Of a stretch of DNA of 42,189 nucleotides, positions 36,386-42,189 are shown one piece after another. The translations under genes and the position numbers were made by a program. Source of the DNA: an uncultured beta proteobacterium (GTDB lineage Bacteria; Pseudomonadota; Gammaproteobacteria; Burkholderiales; Burkholderiaceae_C); contig CAIXNB010000121.1 in NCBI GenBank assembly GCA_903920695.1, positions 1 through 42,189 of the forward strand, in the 5' to 3' direction. The first letter of the stretch is position 1. Each line of letters begins with the position of its first letter. The notes below the pieces were generated by a model, which did no database searches, was not told the DNA's origin, and saw only the letters and a list, made by a program, of their open reading frames with translations.

Positions 36386-37737
36386 TGACGGCTGAAAAAA
36401 TTCTGGCCCAGTTTCAGTCCCGGGGCTTGGAGACCTGCTTTCATGGCCGGCACCTTGGTCCGCAGATTCTGGCCGGACTCGACGGTGCTAACTGGCGCTT
36501 GGGTGATTACGAAGCGCGCGGTGGCTATCAGGCTCTGCGCAAAGTACTCGGCAAGGACGGTGGCGCGGGCTTGACGCCCGATCAGGTCATCGCGACAGTG
36601 AAAGAATCCGGTTTGCGTGGACGTGGCGGTGCGGGTTTCCCGACCGGGCTCAAGTGGAGCTTCATGCCGCGTCAGTTTGCGGGACCGAAGTTCCTGATGT
36701 GCAATTCCGACGAAGGCGAGCCCGGTACTTGCAAGGACCGAGAAATCCTTCAGTACAACCCGCATATCGTGATCGAAGGCATGCTCATCGCCGCTTATGC
36801 GATGGGTATCGGTACGGGTTACAACTACATTCACGGCGAGATCTTCCAGACCTATCAGCGTTTTGAAGAGGCGCTGGCGGAGGCGCGCGCAGCGGGCTTG
36901 CTCGGTGACAACATTCTGGGCAGTGGTTTCAACTTCCAACTGCATGCATTTCATGGCTTCGGTGCCTACGTTTGTGGTGAGGAAACCGCTTTGCTGGAGT
37001 CGGTTGAGGGCAAGAAGGGCCAGCCGCGTTACAAGCCGCCGTTTCCGCCTAGTTTTGGCCTGTACGGAAAGCCGACCAACATCAACAACACCGAAACCTT
37101 TTCTGCCGTGCCATGGATCATCCGCAATGGCGGCAAAGCCTATCTCGAATGCGGCAAGCCCAACAACGGTGGCACCAAGATTTTTTCGGTCAGCGGAGAT
37201 GTTGAGCGGCCGGGCAATTTTGAGATTCCGATGGGCACGCCGTTCTCTACACTGCTTGAACTTGCCGGCGGTGTGCGCAAGGGCCGCCAGCTCAAGGCCG
37301 TGATCCCGGGCGGCTCGTCCACGCCCATCCTGCCGGCTTCGATCATGATGGATTGCACGATGGACTATGACTCGATTGCCAAGGCCGGCTCGATGCTGGG
37401 CTCTGGTGCGCTCATCGTCCTGGACGACAGCCGCTGCATGGTCAAGAGCCTGCAGCGCCTGAGTTATTTCTACATGCACGAGTCATGTGGCCAGTGCACA
37501 CCGTGTCGTGAAGGCACAGGTTGGCTGTATCGCGTCGTGGACCGCATTGAAAACGGCCAGGGCCGCGCCGACGACATGGACCTGCTCGATAACGTGGCCG
37601 AAAGCATCATGGGACGCACGATTTGCGCGCTCGGCGATGCGGCCGCGATGCCGGTACGGGCCATGCTCAAGCATTTCCGTCCTGAATTTGAATACCACGT
37701 AGCGCACAAGACCTGCATGGTCCCGGCCTACGTCTGA
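36382..37737 (+). CDS. nuoF: NADH-quinone oxidoreductase subunit F
   Basis: NuoF is the 51-kDa subunit that binds NADH and FMN and carries the 4Fe-4S cluster N3. The 451-aa protein has the glycine-rich nucleotide site [10 protein letters not shown] (residues 80-89), [14 protein letters not shown], and the cluster motif [14 protein letters not shown]. Two adjacent ATGs (36382, 36385) can start it; the first overlaps the nuoE stop. Confidence 0.98.
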   Translation: MMTAEKILAQFQSRGLETCFHGRHLGPQILAGLDGANWRLGDYEARGGYQALRKVLGKDGGAGLTPDQVIATVKESGLRGRGGAGFPTGLKWSFMPRQFAGPKFLMCNSDEGEPGTCKDREILQYNPHIVIEGMLIAAYAMGIGTGYNYIHGEIFQTYQRFEEALAEARAAGLLGDNILGSGFNFQLHAFHGFGAYVCGEETALLESVEGKKGQPRYKPPFPPSFGLYGKPTNINNTETFSAVPWIIRNGGKAYLECGKPNNGGTKIFSVSGDVERPGNFEIPMGTPFSTLLELAGGVRKGRQLKAVIPGGSSTPILPASIMMDCTMDYDSIAKAGSMLGSGALIVLDDSRCMVKSLQRLSYFYMHESCGQCTPCREGTGWLYRVVDRIENGQGRADDMDLLDNVAESIMGRTICALGDAAAMPVRAMLKHFRPEFEYHVAHKTCMVPAYV

Positions 37738-37749
37738 GCGAGTCACAAG

Positions 37750-39885
37750 ATGATTGAAATTGAACTCGACGGCAAGAAGCTAGATGTAGCTGAAGGCAGC
37801 ACGATCATCCACGCGGCCGAACAGGCTGGTACCTACATACCGCACTTTTGCTACCACAAGAAGCTCAGCATTGCCGCCAGTTGCCGCATGTGCCTGGTGG
37901 ATGTGGAGAAGATGCCAAAACCGATGCCGGCTTGCGCCACGACCGTCGCGCCCGGCATGATCGTGCGCACCAAGAGCGAGAAGGCGATCAATGCGCAGAA
38001 GTCGGTCATGGAGTTTCTGCTGATCAACCATCCGCTCGACTGCCCGATTTGTGATCAGGGTGGCGAGTGCCAGTTGCAGGATATCGCGGTCGGCTACGGC
38101 GCCTCGGCGTCGCGCTACGAAGAAGAGAAACGCGTGGTGACTGGCAAGGATGTCGGGCCGCTGATTTCGATGCAAGAAATGAGTCGCTGCATCCAGTGCA
38201 CACGCTGCGTGCGCTTCGGCCAGGAAATCGCCGGTGTCATGGAATTTGGCATGTCGAACCGCGGCGAGCATGCCGAGATCGAGACCTTTGTCGGGCAGTC
38301 GGTGGATTCCGAATTGTCGGGCAACATGATCGACACCTGTCCGGTCGGCGCCTTGACCAGCAAGCCCTTCCGTTACAGCGCCCGCACCTGGGAACTGTCG
38401 CGTCGCAAATCAGTCAGCCCACATGACTCGACTGGCGCCAACCTGATCGTACAAGTCAAGAACAACAAGGTGCTGCGCGTTGTGCCGCTGGAAAACGAAG
38501 CCGTCAACGAATGCTGGATTGCCGACCGTGACCGCTTCTCTTATGAGGCGCTCAACAGTGATGAACGGTTGACCGCGCCGATGCTGAAGCAGGGCGGTGT
38601 CTGGAAGACGGTCGACTGGCAGACCGCGCTCGACTACGTTGCCAATGGGCTCAAGCAGATCAAGGCCGATCACGGTGCCGCCAGCATCGGCGCCTTGGTC
38701 AGTCCGCATAGCACGCTGGAAGAACTGTTTCTTGCCAGTTCGCTGATCAGCGGCCTGGAAAGTCAGAACATCGATTACCGCCTGCGCAACGCCGAGTTTG
38801 CAACGATTGAAGGCATACGCTATTTGGGGACCTCGATTGCGTCCCTGTCGATTTTGCAGAGTGCACTGGTGGTCGGTTCCAATTTGCGCAAGGATCATCC
38901 CCTGTTTGCGCAGCGGATTCGCCAGGCCGTGCGCAAGGGCGCTGTGGTCAACGCCATCGCATCTGCGAAACCGGACTGGGCCATGCCGGTGGCCAATACC
39001 CTGCTCGCTGGCAGTGCCGACTGGGTACAGGCGCTGGCCGATGTGGCCGCTGCAGTCGCTGCAGCCAAGGGCATGGCAGCGCCAGTTCCGGGCAAGGTCA
39101 GCGAAGCCGCCAAGGCCATTGCTGCATCGCTGCTGGGTGGCGAACGCAAGGCCATTCTGCTCGGCAATGCAGCGGCGCATCACGCCAAGGCATCGAGCCT
39201 GCTCGCGCTGGCCAACTGGATTGGTGTGCAGACCGGTGCCACGGTCGGTTATTTGACGGAGGCTGCCAACACGGTTGGCGCCCAACTGGCAGCGGCGCTG
39301 CCCGGAGCCAATGGTTTGAACGCGGCGCAGATGCTCAGCGGTGGTCTGAAGGCGGTCCTGCTGCTGAACAATGAGCCTGAATTCGACTCGGCAGCCGGTG
39401 CTGCGGCGGGTGCCGCTCTGGCCAAAGCCGAAATGGTGGTGACGCTCAGCCCGTTCAAGGCCAACATGGCTTTCAGCGACGTGCTGCTGCCAATCGCGCC
39501 ATTCACGGAAACCTCGGGAACCTTCATCAATGCCGAAGGGCGGGTGCAGAGCTTTCATGCAGTGGTCAAGCCCTTGGGTGAAACCCGTCCGGCCTGGAAG
39601 GTTCTGCGCGTGTTGGCCAATCTGCTTGGCGTGCCGGATTTCGATTTCGAGTCCTCGCAGGCGGTGCTGGCGCAGGTTTGTGGTTTGCCGGCCAACGGGG
39701 AGACACATTTGCCAGCCAGGATTTTGAACAATGCAACGCAGGCAACAGTGAGCCTGGCGCCGGCTGCGGTGGCCCCGGTGATCGCCAGCATCTACGCGCT
39801 TGATGGCCTGGTGCGCCGCGCTGCCAGTCTGCAACTGACGGCTGATGCCAAACGCGATGCTGCGGCGCAGGAGGTGACAGCATGA
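37750..39885 (+). CDS. nuoG: NADH-quinone oxidoreductase subunit G
   Basis: NuoG is the 75-kDa subunit of the NADH module. The N-terminal [2Fe-2S] domain has Cys34, Cys45, Cys48 and Cys62. It is followed by the His/Cys cluster motif [18 protein letters not shown] and a 4Fe-4S motif [15 protein letters not shown] molybdopterin-oxidoreductase-like domain without cofactor makes up the rest. 711 aa is shorter than the E. coli protein (about 900) but normal for short NuoG forms. The Ala-rich stretch around residues 430-470 is of low complexity. Confidence 0.96.
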   Translation: MIEIELDGKKLDVAEGSTIIHAAEQAGTYIPHFCYHKKLSIAASCRMCLVDVEKMPKPMPACATTVAPGMIVRTKSEKAINAQKSVMEFLLINHPLDCPICDQGGECQLQDIAVGYGASASRYEEEKRVVTGKDVGPLISMQEMSRCIQCTRCVRFGQEIAGVMEFGMSNRGEHAEIETFVGQSVDSELSGNMIDTCPVGALTSKPFRYSARTWELSRRKSVSPHDSTGANLIVQVKNNKVLRVVPLENEAVNECWIADRDRFSYEALNSDERLTAPMLKQGGVWKTVDWQTALDYVANGLKQIKADHGAASIGALVSPHSTLEELFLASSLISGLESQNIDYRLRNAEFATIEGIRYLGTSIASLSILQSALVVGSNLRKDHPLFAQRIRQAVRKGAVVNAIASAKPDWAMPVANTLLAGSADWVQALADVAAAVAAAKGMAAPVPGKVSEAAKAIAASLLGGERKAILLGNAAAHHAKASSLLALANWIGVQTGATVGYLTEAANTVGAQLAAALPGANGLNAAQMLSGGLKAVLLLNNEPEFDSAAGAAAGAALAKAEMVVTLSPFKANMAFSDVLLPIAPFTETSGTFINAEGRVQSFHAVVKPLGETRPAWKVLRVLANLLGVPDFDFESSQAVLAQVCGLPANGETHLPARILNNATQATVSLAPAAVAPVIASIYALDGLVRRAASLQLTADAKRDAAAQEVTA

Positions 39886-40958
39886 TTGATACCCTTTTCA
39901 ATTTGGGCCAGGGACTGCTTGACGCGTCCTGGTGGGTCAACCTCGCCTGGCCGGTGGCCTGGGCGCTGCTCAAGATCACCGCCGTCTTGATGCTGGTGAT
40001 GGGTGCCGTAACCTACACCACGCTCTATGAGCGCAAGTTGCTCGGCTGGGTCCAGATCCGTCTTGGCCCGAACCGCGTCGGACCCTGGGGTCTGCTGCAA
40101 CCGATTGCTGACGCGATGAAGCTGATGACCAAGGAAGTGTTGCGCCCCGCCGCTGCCGAAAAAGTCTTGTTCTATATGGGCCCGGTCATGACGGTTGCGC
40201 CAGCCATGGTGGCCTGGGCCGTCGTTCCCTTCGGTCCGGATGTCGCACTGTCGAATATCAATGCCGGCTTGTTGTTCCTGATGGCCATCACCTCGATGGA
40301 GGTCTATGGCGTCATCATCTCCGGCTGGTCATCCAATTCCAAGTACCCGTTCCTGGGTGCACTGCGGGCCTCGGCGCAGATGGTGAGCTACGAGGTCGCG
40401 ATGGGTTTTTGCATGGTGATCGTCCTGATGGTCTCGGCCAGTCTGAACCTGACGGATATCGTCAGCGGGCAGGGCAAGGGCCAATTTGCGCAGATGGGTC
40501 TGGGTTTCCTGTCCTGGAACTGGCTGCCGCTGTTGCCGATCTTCGTCATCTACTTCGTCTGCGGCCTGGCCGAGACCAACCGGCTCCCGTTTGACGTGGT
40601 CGAGGGTGAGTCGGAAATCGTCGCCGGTCACATGGTTGAGTACTCAGGCATGTCCTGGGCCATGTTTCAGATGGCTGAATACGCCAATATCTGGCTGGTT
40701 TCGGTTTTGACCTCCATCATGTTCCTCGGTGGCTGGTTGTCCCCGGTCGCCGCGCTGGACTGGATTCCGGGCTGGATCTGGCTTGGCATCAAGGCGTTCT
40801 CCGTGGTCACCATGTTCGTGTGGGTGCGGGTCACGTTCCCCCGGTTTCGTTATGACCAGATCATGCGCCTGGGCTGGAAGATCTTTATTCCAGTCACCCT
40901 CGTCTGGCTGGTGGTGGTCGGGGCCTGGATGCAGACCTCCTGGAATATTTGGAAGTAA
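39882..40958 (+). CDS. nuoH: NADH-quinone oxidoreductase subunit H
   Basis: NuoH is the ND1-type membrane subunit that shapes the quinone channel. The 358-aa protein has about eight membrane helices and the signatures [36 protein letters not shown] and [19 protein letters not shown]. The start ATG 39882 overlaps the nuoG stop by 4 bp. Confidence 0.98.
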   Translation: MIDTLFNLGQGLLDASWWVNLAWPVAWALLKITAVLMLVMGAVTYTTLYERKLLGWVQIRLGPNRVGPWGLLQPIADAMKLMTKEVLRPAAAEKVLFYMGPVMTVAPAMVAWAVVPFGPDVALSNINAGLLFLMAITSMEVYGVIISGWSSNSKYPFLGALRASAQMVSYEVAMGFCMVIVLMVSASLNLTDIVSGQGKGQFAQMGLGFLSWNWLPLLPIFVIYFVCGLAETNRLPFDVVEGESEIVAGHMVEYSGMSWAMFQMAEYANIWLVSVLTSIMFLGGWLSPVAALDWIPGWIWLGIKAFSVVTMFVWVRVTFPRFRYDQIMRLGWKIFIPVTLVWLVVVGAWMQTSWNIWK

Positions 40959-40970
40959 TTCGAGTTGTCT

Positions 40971-41504
40971 ATGACTACCCCAACCTCAAGTTCTGTTGAC
41001 GCATTGAGCGCAAGTGCCTTTTCGCTAAAGGACTTTCTCTCGAGCCTCATGCTGGGTGAATTGTTCAAGGGCCTGGCGCTCACGGGCAAGTACGTTTTTC
41101 GTAGCAAAATCACGATTCAGTACCCGGAAGAAAAGACGCCCTTGTCGCCCAGATTTCGGGGCTTGCATGCCTTGCGCCGTTATGAGAACGGTGAAGAGCG
41201 CTGCATTGCCTGCAAGTTGTGCGAGGCCGTTTGTCCGGCGATGGCCATCACGATCGAGTCCGCAGTGCGAGCCGACGGGTCGCGGCGTACCACGCGCTAC
41301 GACATCGACTTCAACAAGTGCATCTATTGCGGTTTCTGCGAAGAGAGCTGCCCAGTTGACTCGATCGTCGAAACCCCGATTTTCGAGTACCACGGCGAAA
41401 ACCCCGGTGATCTGTATTTCACCAAGGACATGCTGCTGGCGGTCGGTGACCGCTACGAAGCCCAAATTGCGGCGGCGCGGGCAATCGATGCCAAGTTCCG
41501 CTAG
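40971..41504 (+). CDS. nuoI: NADH-quinone oxidoreductase subunit I
   Basis: NuoI is the ferredoxin-like subunit holding clusters N6a and N6b. The 177-aa protein has two CxxCxxCxxxCP motifs: Cys78/81/84/88 ([12 protein letters not shown]) and Cys117/120/123/127 ([12 protein letters not shown]). The N-terminus carries about 12 extra Ser/Thr/Ala-rich residues before [19 protein letters not shown], where relatives usually begin. No later Met fits better, so I keep ATG 40971; an in-frame TTG two codons earlier is less likely. Confidence 0.97.
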   Translation: MTTPTSSSVDALSASAFSLKDFLSSLMLGELFKGLALTGKYVFRSKITIQYPEEKTPLSPRFRGLHALRRYENGEERCIACKLCEAVCPAMAITIESAVRADGSRRTTRYDIDFNKCIYCGFCEESCPVDSIVETPIFEYHGENPGDLYFTKDMLLAVGDRYEAQIAAARAIDAKFR

Positions 41505-41556
41505 GTCAACATGTTCTACCTTCAACCCTAAGACCATCGAAAAAAAGTAACGACAC

Positions 41557-42189
41557 ATGGACGTCAAGACCGGTCTCTTCTATTTCTTCTCGATTGTGCT
41601 GCTATTCGCCGCCTTTCGGGTCATCACTGCGCGCAACCCGGTGTATGCCGTCTTGTACGTGGTGCTTGCATTCTTCCAGGCCTCCGCGCTATGGCTTCTG
41701 CTCAAGGCAGAGTTCCTTGCCATCGCGCTGGTGCTGGTGTACGTCGGCGCCGTGATGGTGCTGTTCCTGTTTGTCGTGATGATGCTTGACATTGATGGCA
41801 AGGTGTCGCGCGACGGATTCTGGCGGCATTTTCCGCTGGCAGCCGTGGTCGGCGTGTTGATCGCGCTGGAGATGGCCGCCGTTCTATTGGGGGGCTTCCG
41901 GGTTAACGAAGAACCGCATTCAACGGCACTGGTTGGCCAGGCCGCGCGTGAATTTTCCAATACCCGCGAACTCGGCAAACTGCTTTACAGCCAATACCTG
42001 TACCCGCTTGAGGTGGCTGCCGCCATCCTGCTGGTTGGCATGATCGCCGCCATCGCGCTGACCCTGCGTGCACGCAAGGACAGCAAGCACATGAATCCGG
42101 CCAACCAGGTCGCGGTGAAAGCGAAAGACCGAATGACCGTCATCAAGATGGAAAGCACCCAGGCCAGGCCGATCGATAACAGCGCTGCC
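41557..42189 (+). CDS. nuoJ: NADH-quinone oxidoreductase subunit J, cut by the window end
   Basis: NuoJ (ND6 type) is a membrane subunit of complex I. From ATG 41557 the frame is open to the last base (211 codons, no stop). It shows MDVKTGLFYFFSIVLLFAAF, NPVYAVLYVVLAFFQASALW, and the conserved EFLAIALVLVYVGAVMVLFL with the pi-bulge helix, then VVMMLDID. Further helices follow at about residues 92-110 and 150-172, with a polar C-terminal tail. The 52-bp gap after nuoI has no gene. The remaining nuoK-N genes are expected beyond the window. Confidence 0.95.
   Translation, partial: MDVKTGLFYFFSIVLLFAAFRVITARNPVYAVLYVVLAFFQASALWLLLKAEFLAIALVLVYVGAVMVLFLFVVMMLDIDGKVSRDGFWRHFPLAAVVGVLIALEMAAVLLGGFRVNEEPHSTALVGQAAREFSNTRELGKLLYSQYLYPLEVAAAILLVGMIAAIALTLRARKDSKHMNPANQVAVKAKDRMTVIKMESTQARPIDNSAA

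Noticed and set aside
38410..39834. A 474-codon minus-strand frame over nuoG
   Set aside because: This is the mirror of the nuoG reading frame and has no family features.

Overview
The window looks like a chromosomal segment from a betaproteobacterium of the order Burkholderiales, most likely a Comamonadaceae/Rhodoferax-like lineage. This rests on gene order and protein flavour: ispB / rplU-rpmA-obgE-proB, rppH / proS-lytic transglycosylase, rpsO-pnp-quinone oxidoreductase-tpiA-secG-tRNA-Leu-nuoABCDEFGHIJ, and an SAH riboswitch ahead of ahcY. No database search was possible, so the taxonomy is an inference. Coding density is high, and there is no IS element, integrase, rRNA operon or CRISPR array.

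Left end (1-3.6 kb) is the accessory part. It holds the 3' portion of a type I restriction specificity gene (hsdS), a DarTG DNA ADP-ribosylation toxin-antitoxin pair, and an acetylpolyamine amidohydrolase-like gene. Two of these appear broken in informative ways. darT has an in-frame TAA at 1030-1032, at the position of the Gln of its QxRR motif, while darG is intact. The amidohydrolase reads through in frame but lacks about 30 residues that carry the catalytic His-His pair. A dispersed palindromic repeat family follows (3641-3710, 4539-4568, 9461-9516, and a related hairpin at 23450-23467). One copy supplies the probable start codon of a HAD phosphatase gene.

3.7-14.9 kb: HAD phosphatase and release factor 3 (minus strand), a periplasmic c-type cytochrome, a CPBP membrane protease, then a methyl-cycle cluster: promoter, SAH riboswitch, ahcY, tlyA, metF. 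ahcY removes S-adenosylhomocysteine and metF makes methyl-THF for methionine synthesis, while TlyA uses SAM. Next come a YhgE/Pip membrane protein, an aldo/keto reductase and an exported isochorismatase-fold protein without the usual catalytic Cys.

15.2-25.4 kb: small winged-helix regulator, tRNA-Pro(CGG), ispB, rplU-rpmA, terminator, obgE, proB, a CNP1-like exported protein, rppH, proS, a lytic transglycosylase, grxD, tsaD and a small heat-shock protein. This is core translation, proline, envelope and redox housekeeping.

25.5-42.2 kb: an orphan branched-chain-amino-acid-type binding protein, a PLP aminotransferase, rpsO-terminator-pnp with a long leader hairpin, a quinone oxidoreductase, tpiA, secG, tRNA-Leu(GAG), and the respiratory complex I operon nuoA to nuoJ, which is cut by the right edge.

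The region is mostly ordinary core genome and I found no convincing new multi-gene system. The items most worth a second look are the nonsense-interrupted darT beside an intact darG, the amidohydrolase without its catalytic dyad, the repeat-derived gene start, and the SAH riboswitch and pnp-leader RNA structures.
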